Of a DNA stretch of 61,539 nt, positions 15,720-24,661 are shown piece after piece; positions within the stretch are counted from its first letter, which is position 1; each line of letters starts with the position of its first letter. The stretch covers positions 1 to 61,539 of the forward strand of contig JAIKZI010000056.1 of assembly GCA_024682375.1 (NCBI GenBank), given 5' to 3'. Both the position numbers and the translations under genes were made by a program. The notes under the pieces are model-generated. The model was not told where the DNA came from. It did no database searches and worked only from the letters and a program-made list of their open reading frames with translations. The stretch is from Lachnospiraceae bacterium (GTDB taxonomy: Bacteria > Bacillota > Clostridia > Lachnospirales > Lachnospiraceae).

Positions 15720-16199
15720 ATGGTCAGAAAAGACAGGGAAGTAAAAGATTTTAAAGATATGATTGCAATAGTAGATAAATGTAATGTTTTAAATCTGGCT
15801 ATGTTTGATGAAGATTATCCTTATGTGATTCCGGTTTCATTTGGGTATGAGGTTATAGATGAACATCTTTATCTTTATATTCATGGTGCAGTTCGCGGTA
15901 AGAAGGTAGATCTTTTAAAGAAGAATAATAAGGTTTCTTTTTCGATGAATCAGTTCTATGGATATGATGAAACGAGAACAGGGATCACTACGAGATATGA
16001 AAGTGTGACCGGGACAGGTACAGCGACGCCGGCTGAGAATTCAAAAGAGAAGGCTCATGGACTTAAACTTCTATGCGCACATTGCGGATATCAGAATTAT
16101 GATGTATCACTTTGTAAGAACATCCCGTTTACCAATGTATGGAAAATAGAAGTTACATCTTTATATGGAAAAAAGAATCTTAGGAAAGTTGAAATTTGA
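15720..16199 (+). CDS. Pyridoxamine 5'-phosphate oxidase-like FMN-binding protein (NimA-like)
   Basis: 159 residues with the FMN-binding split-barrel pattern: LNLAMFDEDYPYVIPVSFGYE, LYLYIHGAVRGKKVDLLKKN, KVSFSMNQFYG, then VTGTGTATPAE and a C-terminal VWKIEVTSLYGKK. This matches the small NimA/PNPOx-like group common in gut Clostridia, some of which reduce nitroimidazoles; others bind flavin or heme with unknown substrates. It stands alone between intergenic stretches, with GGAGTGAAGCT before ATG 15720 as a ribosome binding site. Confidence 0.85.
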   Translation: MVRKDREVKDFKDMIAIVDKCNVLNLAMFDEDYPYVIPVSFGYEVIDEHLYLYIHGAVRGKKVDLLKKNNKVSFSMNQFYGYDETRTGITTRYESVTGTGTATPAENSKEKAHGLKLLCAHCGYQNYDVSLCKNIPFTNVWKIEVTSLYGKKNLRKVEI

Positions 16200-16306
16200 T
16201 TTTTTCCTGAGGGGCATTGGTGAAAATGTCTAAAGGATAGTAGTGGCCTCTAAAAAGACAAGAATTGGCAATATTGCATAAAAGCTACGGAATTATCAGA
16301 AAAGGA

Positions 16307-16322
16307 GGTGCCAACTGGCACC
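16307..16322. promoter_or_regulatory. Operator-like palindrome, site 1 of the nucleoside cluster
   Basis: GGTGCCA-AC-TGGCACC is a perfect 16-bp palindrome, 115 bp upstream of the -35 box. Its core GTGCC-aact-GGCAC shares the TGCC-N4-GGCA pattern with site 2. Confidence 0.55.
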
Positions 16323-16360
16323 AAAACGGCCGATTTTGACTAGTTAATATCATGTCGAAG

Positions 16361-16374
16361 TTGCCATTTGGCAA
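16361..16374. promoter_or_regulatory. Operator-like palindrome, site 2 of the nucleoside cluster
   Basis: TTGCC-attt-GGCAA is a perfect 14-bp palindrome, 62 bp upstream of the -35 box. Five-base half sites with a four-base centre are the geometry of Crp/Fnr-family sites, and such a regulator is encoded in this cluster at 27957. Confidence 0.55.
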
Positions 16375-16436
16375 ATAAAGAGGTTTTAACTTATAAAATT
16401 TTGTCATTTTTGTGAGTAATTATGCATAAAACTGGA

Positions 16437-16465
16437 TTGACAAAACTGTATATTATATATAAAAT
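16437..16465 (+). promoter_or_regulatory. Sigma-A promoter of the nucleoside cluster
   Basis: TTGACA (16437-16442), 17 bp, TAAAAT (16460-16465), 81 bp before the uridine phosphorylase start codon. The 16200-16546 spacer holds this promoter and three operator-like sites and no ORF. I looked for a purine riboswitch here and saw none. Confidence 0.75.
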
Positions 16466-16474
16466 AACAAGAAC

Positions 16475-16488
16475 GTGCCATTTGACCT
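16475..16488. promoter_or_regulatory. Operator-like site 3, over the expected transcription start
   Basis: GTGCC-attt-GACCT matches sites 1 and 2 closely in the left half and degenerately in the right half. It lies 10 bp after the -10 box, where a bound protein would block initiation. Confidence 0.45.
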
Positions 16489-16546
16489 TTTAAAAGACCT
16501 GCATCACACGATATATTTACGATCGTAGAAAGGAAGTAAAATAACT

Positions 16547-17329
16547 ATGGTTGATTATACAGAAGGATCAGGTAAGGAATACCACATCGGAGTAGGCAAA
16601 GGAGAGGTTGGTAAGTATGTAATACTTCCAGGTGATCCAAAGCGTTGTGCGAAGATTGCTAAGTATTTCGATAACGCAGAATTAGTTGCTGACAGCCGTG
16701 AGTTTGTGACTTACACAGGAACACTAGATGGAGAAAAGGTCAGTGTTACTTCCACAGGAATTGGAGGACCTTCTGCTTCTATAGCAATGGAAGAGCTTGT
16801 ACACTGTGGTGCTGATACATTTATTCGTGTCGGTACTTGCGGGGGAATGCAGCTCGATGTAAAGGGCGGAGATCTGGTTATTGCAACTGGAGCCATTCGT
16901 ATGGAAGGCACGAGCAAGGAATATGCACCAATAGAGTTTCCTGCTGTTGCCGATTTTGACGTAGTTAGTTCATTGAAGATGGCAGCAAACAACTTGAATA
17001 TGAGAAATCATGTTGGAGTTGTTGAGTGTAAGGATTCATTCTATGGGCAGCATGAACCTGAAAAGAAGCCAGTTTCTTATGAATTACTAAATAAATGGGA
17101 GGCATGGCTTAGACTTAACACATTAGCTTCTGAGATGGAATCTGCAGCGTTGTTTGTTGTGGGAAGTCATTTGAGAGTTAGAGTAGGTTCTTGCTTTTTG
17201 GTCGTTGCTAATCAGGAACGTGCGAAGGCTGGTTTAGATAATGCTCAGGTACACGATACGGACGGAGCCATCCGTGCAGCCGTTGAGGCTATTAGGCTCA
17301 TGATTAAGAATGACAAGATGAATAAATAA
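16547..17329 (+). CDS. udp: Uridine phosphorylase (nucleoside phosphorylase family)
   Basis: Splits uridine (and often deoxyuridine) with phosphate to uracil and (deoxy)ribose-1-phosphate. At 260 residues it has the standard length. Motifs: [15 protein letters not shown] near residue 27, [47 protein letters not shown], and the purine/pyrimidine-site [10 protein letters not shown]. The REFVTYTG and STGIGGPS forms point to uridine phosphorylase rather than purine phosphorylases. It leads the cluster just after the promoter, with GAAAGGAAG as ribosome binding site. Confidence 0.9.
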   Translation: MVDYTEGSGKEYHIGVGKGEVGKYVILPGDPKRCAKIAKYFDNAELVADSREFVTYTGTLDGEKVSVTSTGIGGPSASIAMEELVHCGADTFIRVGTCGGMQLDVKGGDLVIATGAIRMEGTSKEYAPIEFPAVADFDVVSSLKMAANNLNMRNHVGVVECKDSFYGQHEPEKKPVSYELLNKWEAWLRLNTLASEMESAALFVVGSHLRVRVGSCFLVVANQERAKAGLDNAQVHDTDGAIRAAVEAIRLMIKNDKMNK

Positions 17330-17399
17330 TTTGTCATTTTTATTTCTTCAGTAATAAGCCATAGTGGCTTAGTTATATTTCTAAGGAGGATAGAAAGAA

Positions 17400-18467
17400 A
17401 TGAAGAAGAGAGTTGTTTCATTGTTACTCGCTTGCGCTATGACAATTTCACTAGCTGCTTGCGGAGCTAAGAGCTCAAACAAAACAACAAAGAGTGAAGG
17501 AAAGATCAAGATTGGTATGGTTACTGATGTCGGTGGTGTAAACGACGGATCTTTCAACCAGTCTGCTTGGGAAGGACTTCAGAAAGCAAAGAAGGATTTG
17601 GGAATCAAAGTTGATTACCTTGAGTCAAAGAATGATGCTGATTATCAGCCAAACATCGAGACATTCATCGATGGTGACTATGACATGATTATTTGTATCG
17701 GTTATGCTCTTGCAGATGCTCTTAAGAAAGAAGCTGCTGCAAACCCAGACCAGAAATTCGCTATTGTAGATGATTCATCACTTAAGGATGAGAAGAACGT
17801 AACATCACTTATGTTCGAGGCTGGTCAGTCATCATACCTTGTAGGTTACACAGCTGGTCTTACAACAAAGACAAACAACATCGGTTTCGTACTTGGTATG
17901 TCTACAGCAATGATGCATGAGTTCGGTTACGGATATGTAGCTGGTGCTCTTGATGCTGGTAAGGAAACAGGAAAAGACATCACAGTTCAGGCTGTAAACG
18001 CAAACAGCTTTGGTGATACAGCTGCTGGTAAGTCAGCTGCAAACGCTATGATTACAAAGGGCGCTGACATCATCTTCCATGCTGCTGGTGCTACAGGACT
18101 TGGTGCTATCGATGCTTGTAAGGAAGCAGGAATCTGGGCTATCGGTGTTGACTCTGATCAGTCAAAGGTTGCTCCTAAGACAATCCTTACATCTGCTATG
18201 AAGAGAGTAGACAACGCTGTATACTCACTTTGCCAGCAGGTTGTTGATAACAAGGTTAAGTCTGGTGTTGAGACATTCGACATCACAGATGGTGGTGTAG
18301 ATATCGCTCCTACAACAGATAATATCGATCCAGAAGTTCTTAAGAAGGTTCAGGCTAAGAAGCAGGAACTTATCGATGGTAAGGTTACAGTTCCTAAGAC
18401 AGAGAAGGAATTCGTAAAGGCTTACGGCGAAGGTAAGTACACACTTAACCAGGAAAAGAGCAAATAA
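17400..18467 (+). CDS. BMP-family nucleoside-binding lipoprotein of an ABC importer
   Basis: The extracellular binding protein for the transporter at 21077-24639. A lipoprotein signal is clear: MKKRVVSLLLACAMTISLAAC with the lipid-bearing Cys at residue 21. The mature part shows the BMP/PnrA pattern: KIGMVTDVGGVNDGSFNQSAWEGL, MIICIGYALADAL, FAIVDDSS, NIGFVLGMSTAMMHEFGYGY, IIFHAAGATGLGAI and AIGVDSDQ. The family binds purine and pyrimidine nucleosides. Codon use is visibly biased (CTT, ACA, GCT), as expected for an abundant protein, and a terminator-like hairpin follows, a typical way to raise its level above the rest of the operon. Confidence 0.94.
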   Translation: MKKRVVSLLLACAMTISLAACGAKSSNKTTKSEGKIKIGMVTDVGGVNDGSFNQSAWEGLQKAKKDLGIKVDYLESKNDADYQPNIETFIDGDYDMIICIGYALADALKKEAAANPDQKFAIVDDSSLKDEKNVTSLMFEAGQSSYLVGYTAGLTTKTNNIGFVLGMSTAMMHEFGYGYVAGALDAGKETGKDITVQAVNANSFGDTAAGKSAANAMITKGADIIFHAAGATGLGAIDACKEAGIWAIGVDSDQSKVAPKTILTSAMKRVDNAVYSLCQQVVDNKVKSGVETFDITDGGVDIAPTTDNIDPEVLKKVQAKKQELIDGKVTVPKTEKEFVKAYGEGKYTLNQEKSK

Positions 18468-18499
18468 ATCTTTTTAAATAAAAATTAGTACTTAATATT

Positions 18500-18541
18500 A
18501 GCTGCCCCTAGTAATACTTCTATAGGGGCGGCTATTTTTTA
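18500..18541 (+). terminator. Intercistronic terminator after the nucleoside-binding lipoprotein gene
   Basis: TAGCTGCCCCTA (18500-18511) pairs with TAGGGGCGGCTA (18523-18534), followed by six T. It probably gives partial termination, because the genes after it belong to the same pathway and no strong new promoter is evident. Confidence 0.8.
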
Positions 18542-18650
18542 GGATTAGGAAAAAATATGTTTTGGAAAGAAAATTGAAGATTTGGGATATTTTTTCCAAA
18601 GCATATTTAGTTTGGACAGAGGTTATTTAGATATTTCGGAGGTTATTAAA

Positions 18651-20198
18651 ATGAGAGATATCAGTATGGAGAGAGTTAACAAAACTAGAGAAGATATGCT
18701 GGGTGTGGTTAAGAGTGCGACTCTGACACATGAGCAGAAGGTTGCGAATATGGCAAACCTCGCTGATTCACTTCTAGAGGTTTTGGATGTTCCAGAAGGT
18801 TTGGATGAACTTTTGAATGTAGGAATTGATAAGCAGTGCATCTGCGATTTGGGAGAGGGACATGCGCCACTTCGTCCTAGATATATCGTTCCTGATTATG
18901 AAAAATATTTGAGAGAAGGTAGTAAATTCCTTCGTATCGATCCTCCTAAGGATTTATATGAAGCTATCAATGCGCTTTTGATTTTATATAAGAATGTACC
19001 TAGTGTTACAAACTTCCCTGTATATGTCGGTGCTCTTGATAAACTTTTGGATCCATATATGAAGGACGTAGATGATGAGACAGCACTTAAGCTTGTGAAA
19101 ATGTTCCTTATCCATATGGATAGAACAATTTTGGATTCTTTTTCCCATGCTAATATTGGACCTGAAGATACTAGAGCGGGCAGAATTATCATGAAGGCTA
19201 CGGCTGAGTGCTCTGATGCAGTTCCAAATATTACTATGAAGTATGATGAGGATATCACTTCAGATGAGTTTGCGCTTCTTGGCATTGAGACTGCACTTAC
19301 ATGTGCAAAGCCATCATTTGCAAATCATAAGATGTTCGTTTCAGAGCTCAATGAAGATTATGTAATCGCCAGCTGCTACAACGGACTTAAGTACGGCGGT
19401 GGTTCATATACACTTTGCAGATTGATCCTTGGAAATATTGCAAAGCGTTCTAAGAATATTGAAGATTTTAAGAAGAATCAGCTTCCATATGTTATGGATA
19501 TTCAGGCTAGATATATGGATGAGAGGGTTAGATTCGAAGTTGAAGAGAGCGGTTTCTTCGAGAATAACTTCCTTGCAAAGGAAGGTCTTATCCATAGGGA
19601 TAAGTTCTCTGCTATGTTCGGTTTAGTTGGACTTGCTGATGCTGTAAATATTCTTCTTGAGAAGGAAGGATATGAGGGCAAGAGATTCGGACATGATGAA
19701 GATGCTACTAAGCTTGGTGTTGAAATCATGGATATCATCAAGGATTTCAACGATCATCATGAGAATAAATATTGTGAAGCTACAGGAAATCATTTCCTTC
19801 TTCACGCACAGGTTGGTCTTGCTTCAGATGAGAATGTAACACCTGGAACTAGAATTCCAATCGGAGAAGAGCCAGAAGAGATGGTAGATCATTTGAAGGT
19901 GCTTTCACACTTCCATAAGTATTTCCCATCAGGAACTGGTGATATCTTCCCAATTGATTTGACTGTTCATAAGAATCATGAGTATCTACTTGATATCATC
20001 AAAGGTTCTTTCAAGAATGATCTTAGATATCTTTCGTTCTATTCATCTGATTCAGATGTAATCAGAATCACAGGATATCTTGTGAAGAAGTCAGAAATTG
20101 AGAAATTGGAGCGAGGAGAAAATGTTATGCTTGATACCACTGCTCTTGGAATGGGTGCAAAGCACAACGGACATATCCTTGAAAGAAAAGTAAGATAA
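18651..20198 (+). CDS. yjjI: YjjI-family glycyl radical enzyme, reaction unknown
   Basis: 515 residues from ATG 18651, which has CGGAGG upstream; the length agrees with E. coli YjjI. In-frame sequence upstream from TTG 18582 lacks a ribosome binding site. The glycyl-radical loop near the C-terminus is VIRITGYLVKK, with the radical-bearing Gly at residue 475, and the thiyl-radical Cys is probably Cys242 in IASCYNGLKYGGGSYTLC. The canonical C-x-E of the dehydratase-type enzymes is absent (Cys-Tyr-Asn), so those mechanisms cannot be assumed. The activase gene overlaps its stop by one base. In E. coli yjjI/yjjW neighbour the deo operon; here they sit between the nucleoside-binding protein and the transporter, again linking them to nucleoside or deoxyribose metabolism. 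The substrate is unknown. Confidence 0.9.
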   Translation: MRDISMERVNKTREDMLGVVKSATLTHEQKVANMANLADSLLEVLDVPEGLDELLNVGIDKQCICDLGEGHAPLRPRYIVPDYEKYLREGSKFLRIDPPKDLYEAINALLILYKNVPSVTNFPVYVGALDKLLDPYMKDVDDETALKLVKMFLIHMDRTILDSFSHANIGPEDTRAGRIIMKATAECSDAVPNITMKYDEDITSDEFALLGIETALTCAKPSFANHKMFVSELNEDYVIASCYNGLKYGGGSYTLCRLILGNIAKRSKNIEDFKKNQLPYVMDIQARYMDERVRFEVEESGFFENNFLAKEGLIHRDKFSAMFGLVGLADAVNILLEKEGYEGKRFGHDEDATKLGVEIMDIIKDFNDHHENKYCEATGNHFLLHAQVGLASDENVTPGTRIPIGEEPEEMVDHLKVLSHFHKYFPSGTGDIFPIDLTVHKNHEYLLDIIKGSFKNDLRYLSFYSSDSDVIRITGYLVKKSEIEKLERGENVMLDTTALGMGAKHNGHILERKVR

Positions 20199-21040
20199 TG
20201 AGAGCTCCAGTAAATAAGATAATACCTTTTAGTTCAGTAGATGGACCGGGAAATAGAACTTCTATTTTCTTCCAAGAGTGTAATTTCAATTGTAGGTATT
20301 GTCATAATCCTGAAACTAGAAATATGTGTGTCAACTGTGGCGATTGTGTTGAAAAATGTCCCACAAATGCACTTTCAATAGTAGATGGAAAGGTCACTTT
20401 CGATTATAATAGATGTGTTTTGTGTGATACTTGTATAAAAACTTGTACGCACGGAGCCAGTCCTAGAATTAGGAATATGACACCGGAAGAAGTGATGGAA
20501 GAGGTGAAGAAACAGGTTCCTTTTATCCGTGGAATCACTACTTCCGGCGGGGAGTGTACTATGAATGCTCCGTTTTTGAGGGAACTTTTTTCCTTAGCAA
20601 AAGAGAACGGATTAGGTGCACTTATAGATAGCAATGGTTCATATGACTTCGAGAAAGACAGCGAACATCTTTTGGAGGTTTGCGACGGCGTGATGCTGGA
20701 TGTGAAAGCTTGGAGTGAGGATGACCACAGAGCTGTCTGTGATGTCGATAATGAGATGGTTTTAAAGAATTTGAGATATCTTGCTTCTGTCGGAAAGCTT
20801 TATGAGGTAAGAACGGTTGTTGTGCCGGGATTATTCGATGTAAAGGAGACGGTAGAAAAGGTTTCAAAGGAAATAGTAAAATATCTATCAGTGTCTGACA
20901 TCAGATATAAAATTATTACATATCGACCGATGGGTGTTCGGAAAGAGTATTTGGATATGGCCCCACCTTCTAAAGAGCTGATCGAGGAATTAAAACAGAT
21001 TGCACTAAATGAAGGTGTAAAGACGGTTGTTACTGTATAG
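20198..21040 (+). CDS. yjjW: YjjW-family glycyl radical enzyme activase (radical SAM)
   Basis: Installs the glycyl radical on YjjI by reductive cleavage of S-adenosylmethionine. 280 residues. The radical-SAM cluster motif is CNFNCRYC with Cys28, Cys32 and Cys35. Two extra 4Fe-4S ferredoxin motifs follow, CVNCGDCVEKC and CVLCDTCIKTC, typical of activases of non-PFL glycyl radical enzymes. TTSGGECTMN is the SAM-binding GGE segment. ATG overlaps the yjjI stop (TAATG), so translation is coupled. Confidence 0.93.
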   Translation: MRAPVNKIIPFSSVDGPGNRTSIFFQECNFNCRYCHNPETRNMCVNCGDCVEKCPTNALSIVDGKVTFDYNRCVLCDTCIKTCTHGASPRIRNMTPEEVMEEVKKQVPFIRGITTSGGECTMNAPFLRELFSLAKENGLGALIDSNGSYDFEKDSEHLLEVCDGVMLDVKAWSEDDHRAVCDVDNEMVLKNLRYLASVGKLYEVRTVVVPGLFDVKETVEKVSKEIVKYLSVSDIRYKIITYRPMGVRKEYLDMAPPSKELIEELKQIALNEGVKTVVTV

Positions 21041-21076
21041 AGGATTTAAAGTTTGTTGTGTAGAAAGGAAACTACG

Positions 21077-22624
21077 GTGGGAAACGCTAGTAATGTGGAT
21101 ATGAACGAAGTAGCGATTCAGATGAAGAATATCGTGAAAAAGTTCGGCAATTTCGTTGCAAACGATCACATCAATTTGACTATCCACAAGGGAGAGGTTC
21201 ATGCGATCCTTGGTGAGAATGGTGCTGGTAAGAGTACACTTATGAATGTACTTTATGGTATTTATCAGCCTACTTCTGGTTCAATTGAAATTGATGGAAA
21301 AGAAGTGGTAATCGAGGGACCTGAGAAGGCTATCGAGCTAGGAATCGGTATGGTACATCAGCATTTCATGTTGGTTCAGCCATTTACCGTAACTGAGAAT
21401 ATCATTCTAGGAGATGAGCCAAGAAAAGGTTTGGTTGTTGATAAGGAATCAGCTAAGAAGAAGATCATGGAACTTTCTGAGAAGTATGGTCTTATGGTTG
21501 ATCCTGATGCGAAGATTGAAGATATTTCTGTTGGTATGCAGCAGAGAGTTGAGATTCTTAAGGTTCTATATCGTGGAGCTAAGCATTTGATTCTCGATGA
21601 GCCTACATCTTCACTTACACCTCAGGAAATTTCTGAGCTTATGGAAATCATCAAGAACCTGACTAACGATGGAAAGAGTGTAATCCTTATTACACATAAG
21701 CTAAAAGAAATTACAGAAGCAGCTGACTTTTGTACTATTATCCGTCAGGGTAAATATATCGACACAGTAAAGGTTGATGAAGTAGATGAAAATGCTCTTG
21801 CTTCTATGATGGTTGGTAGAAACGTAGAGTTTAAGGTTGAGAAAAAAGACATAAAGCCTGGTAAGGTAGCGCTTGATGTTAAGAATCTTCATGCTAAGGA
21901 TTACCGTGGAGTTGAGATCTTAAATGGTTTAAATCTTCAGGTTAGAGAAGGTGAAATCGTAGGTCTTGCCGGTGTCGATGGAAATGGACAGTCAGAATTG
22001 GTTGAAATCCTAACTGGTCTTATGAAGGCTGAGTCAGGTGAAATCACTATCGAAGGTGTGGATATCTTTAATAAGAGTCCAAAGGAAATCTTCGATACTG
22101 GTGTTTCATCAATTCCAGAAGATAGACAGAAGCATGGTCTTGTTATGGACTATACAGTTTCTGAAAACCTCATTCTTCAGAATTTCGGAACTGAGAAGTT
22201 CTCTAAGCACGGAATTCTTAAGAAATCTGCAATGAAGAAATTTGCAGATGAGATGATTGAGAAATTCGATATCCGTCCAAGAGGATGTGAAACTAGACTT
22301 GCTAAACAGCTTTCTGGTGGTAACCAGCAGAAGGTTATCATCGCTCGTGAGGTTACAAACGATAAGGAACTTCTTATCGCTATGAACCCAACTCGTGGTC
22401 TTGATGTAGGTGCTATCGAATTCGTTCATAAGTACCTGGTTGAGCAGAGAAATAAAGGTAGAGCAGTACTTCTTGTTTCATTTGAGCTAGATGAAATCAT
22501 GAGTCTTTCTGATCAGATTCAGGTAATCTTCGAAGGACAGATTACAGGATCTGTAAAGGGTAGTGAGGCTGATGAGAATGAACTTGGATTCTTGATGGCA
22601 GGAGGTAAGAAAGATGAAGCGTAA
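21077..22624 (+). CDS. Nucleoside ABC importer ATPase (two ATP-binding domains)
   Basis: 515 residues from GTG 21077, chosen because AAAGGA lies 6 bp upstream; TTG 21053 and ATG 21101 are alternatives. Domain 1: Walker A GENGAGKST, Q-loop VHQHFMLV, signature VGMQQRVEI and Walker B LILDEPTSS. Domain 2: GVDGNGQSEL, SIPEDRQKHGLV, LSGGNQQKVIIARE and AMNPTRGLDVG. This tandem arrangement is that of the sugar/nucleoside (RbsA, NupA/YufO) group. It energises the two permeases that follow for BMP-delivered nucleosides. The first domain has a non-canonical signature sequence, usual in this group. Confidence 0.93.
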   Translation: MGNASNVDMNEVAIQMKNIVKKFGNFVANDHINLTIHKGEVHAILGENGAGKSTLMNVLYGIYQPTSGSIEIDGKEVVIEGPEKAIELGIGMVHQHFMLVQPFTVTENIILGDEPRKGLVVDKESAKKKIMELSEKYGLMVDPDAKIEDISVGMQQRVEILKVLYRGAKHLILDEPTSSLTPQEISELMEIIKNLTNDGKSVILITHKLKEITEAADFCTIIRQGKYIDTVKVDEVDENALASMMVGRNVEFKVEKKDIKPGKVALDVKNLHAKDYRGVEILNGLNLQVREGEIVGLAGVDGNGQSELVEILTGLMKAESGEITIEGVDIFNKSPKEIFDTGVSSIPEDRQKHGLVMDYTVSENLILQNFGTEKFSKHGILKKSAMKKFADEMIEKFDIRPRGCETRLAKQLSGGNQQKVIIAREVTNDKELLIAMNPTRGLDVGAIEFVHKYLVEQRNKGRAVLLVSFELDEIMSLSDQIQVIFEGQITGSVKGSEADENELGFLMAGGKKDEA

Positions 22625-23702
22625 GTTCAATATTTGGGAAGGTAATTTCATCTATACATTACTTGCCATTGTAATCGGTTTCGTAGTAGGTGCTATCCTT
22701 CTTTCAGTTGCTGGAATTGATCCTAGTGTAGCTTATGGAAGCTTATACGAAGGAATCTTCGGCGACAAGAAATATATCGTTTATAGTATGGTTTATGCAG
22801 CTCCATATATCCTAACAGGACTTTCAGTTGCATTTTCATTTAAGACAGGTGTCTTCAATATCGGTGCAGAAGGTCAGTTCGTAGTTGGTTCTCTAGCAGC
22901 AGTTCTAGTAGGACTTTTCGTAGATCTTCCACCAGTTATTCACCCAATCGTATGTATGCTCGCAGCAGCTGTAGCCGGAGCTATCTGGGGTGGAGTAGTC
23001 GGACTTATGAAGATTAAGAGAGGAATCAACGAAGTACTTTCTTATATCATGTTTAACTGGATTGCTTACTACCTTTCAAATTACATTGTAATTTCAAAGT
23101 CAGTAAAGGATGAGTCAGTAGAAGCTACTAGACTTGTAAAGGATTCAGCCAGAACACTTATGTCAGACAAGATGGTAATTGCAACAGGTTGTCCTACAGT
23201 TAACTGGGGATTTGTAATTGCAACAGTTTGTGCCATCGCATTATGGTTTATCATTACTAAAACAACTCTAGGATATCAGCTTAGAGCTGTAGGTCTTTCA
23301 AAGACAGCTTCAGAATACGGCGGAATTTCTTCTTCAAAGATTTTCATGTCATCAATGGCTATTTCAGGTATGCTTGCCGGACTCGGTGGAGCAGTACATA
23401 CACTTGGTATGACAGGACGTATTTCTCAGTTCGCTGGACAGGAAAGCTTCGGTTTCGATGGAATCACAGTAGCGCTTATCGCTGGTTCTAACCCAATCGG
23501 ATGTATCTTCTCTGGCCTCTTCTATGGCGCTATGAAATATGGCGGAAACAAACTTACTCTTGTAAACGCTCCTAAGGAAGTTGTAAATATCATCATGGGT
23601 ACAATCATCTTCTTTATCGCGATTGCACTTCTCTTTAAGAGAATCATGGTAAGCGTTTCGGAAAAAAAGAACAGTGATGTAAAGAGCGCTAAGGAGGATT
23701 AA
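22614..23702 (+). CDS. Nucleoside ABC importer permease 1
   Basis: 362 residues, with about ten hydrophobic segments. Family motifs: FKTGVFNIGAEGQFVVGSLAA near residues 79-99 and a cytoplasmic coupling segment LRAVGLSKTASEYGGIS. GGINEVLSYIMFNWIAYYL-like sequence and the closing GSNPIGCIFSGLFYG match the BMP-type permeases (NupP/YufP). It overlaps the ATPase gene by 11 bp and is followed after 1 bp by the second permease, so the importer is made as a unit. Confidence 0.93.
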   Translation: MKRKFNIWEGNFIYTLLAIVIGFVVGAILLSVAGIDPSVAYGSLYEGIFGDKKYIVYSMVYAAPYILTGLSVAFSFKTGVFNIGAEGQFVVGSLAAVLVGLFVDLPPVIHPIVCMLAAAVAGAIWGGVVGLMKIKRGINEVLSYIMFNWIAYYLSNYIVISKSVKDESVEATRLVKDSARTLMSDKMVIATGCPTVNWGFVIATVCAIALWFIITKTTLGYQLRAVGLSKTASEYGGISSSKIFMSSMAISGMLAGLGGAVHTLGMTGRISQFAGQESFGFDGITVALIAGSNPIGCIFSGLFYGAMKYGGNKLTLVNAPKEVVNIIMGTIIFFIAIALLFKRIMVSVSEKKNSDVKSAKED

Positions 23703-23703
23703 G

Positions 23704-24639
23704 ATGGACGTTTTTGTAAAAGATTTTGGACTTATTTTAAATGCCATGTTGATTTCAACACCACCTTTGCTTCTGGCAGCTTTGGGATCTGTTTTTTCCG
23801 AAAAATGTGGTGTTGTTAATATCGGTATCGAAGGTATGATGACAATCGGTGCCTTCATCGGAGCTATTGGAGCTTATTACACAGGAAATGGTTGGATTGG
23901 ATTCTTGCTCGGTGGTATAGCCGGAATGGTATTCGGACTTCTACATGCATTTGCTTGTGTAACTTGTGGAGCTGATCAGACAATCGCAGGTACAGCGGTA
24001 AACTTCATCGCACCTGGACTTGCACTTTTCCTTTGCAAGGCTCTATTTACTTCATCAGATACACCTGCTCTTAACACAGCATCTAAACTTCCTAAGATGT
24101 TTTCTGGTGTGTTCAAGCCAGGTTCATTCGGATACAACGTATTCGGAACTTATTCAGTAGTATATTTAAGCTTCTTGCTTGTAGCTGTAATCTGGTTCGT
24201 ATTCTATAAGACTAGATTCGGTATGAGACTTCGTGCAGCTGGTGAGCATCCAGAAGCTTGTGAGACATTGGGTATCAATGTTTATAGAGTTAGATATGCA
24301 TGTGTACTTCTCTCAGGATTCCTTGCAGGACTTGGCGGAGCATTCGTAACACTTGCAACTGTTTCTCAGTTTAGACCAACAGTTATCGTAGGACAGGGAT
24401 TCATCGCTATCGCAGCTGTAATCTTCGGAAAGTTCACACCACAGGGTGCATTCCTTGGATGTATTCTTTTCGGACTTTGCAACGGTCTTAAGACTGTACT
24501 TTCAGCAAGCGGAAGCAGTGTATCACCGAACTTACTTTCAATGATTCCTTATGTAGTAACAATTCTTGTACTTATCTTCTTTGTAGGTAGTGCTAGAGTT
24601 CCTGCTGCAAACGGAAAGCCATATATTAAATCAAAATAA
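23704..24639 (+). CDS. Nucleoside ABC importer permease 2
   Basis: 311 residues, hydrophobic throughout. GVVNIGIEGMMTIGAFIGA near residues 37-55, ADQTIAGTAVNFIAPGLALF and LRAAGEHPEACETLGINVYRVRY match the smaller BMP-type permease (NupQ/YufQ). GQGFIAIAAVIFGKFTPQGA and the C-terminal segments complete the fold. It pairs with the permease just upstream; AGGAGG lies before ATG 23704. Confidence 0.93.
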   Translation: MDVFVKDFGLILNAMLISTPPLLLAALGSVFSEKCGVVNIGIEGMMTIGAFIGAIGAYYTGNGWIGFLLGGIAGMVFGLLHAFACVTCGADQTIAGTAVNFIAPGLALFLCKALFTSSDTPALNTASKLPKMFSGVFKPGSFGYNVFGTYSVVYLSFLLVAVIWFVFYKTRFGMRLRAAGEHPEACETLGINVYRVRYACVLLSGFLAGLGGAFVTLATVSQFRPTVIVGQGFIAIAAVIFGKFTPQGAFLGCILFGLCNGLKTVLSASGSSVSPNLLSMIPYVVTILVLIFFVGSARVPAANGKPYIKSK

Positions 24640-24661
24640 TTCTAGAATTGTGAGGCAGCGT

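Noticed and set aside
16200-16546. Purine riboswitch before the nucleoside cluster
   Set aside because: The conserved junction and loop strands of purine riboswitches are not visible; instead there are protein-type palindromes and a promoter.
21053-21076. TTG 21053 as start of the nucleoside ATPase
   Set aside because: The ribosome binding site AAAGGA lies downstream of it and correctly spaced for GTG 21077.
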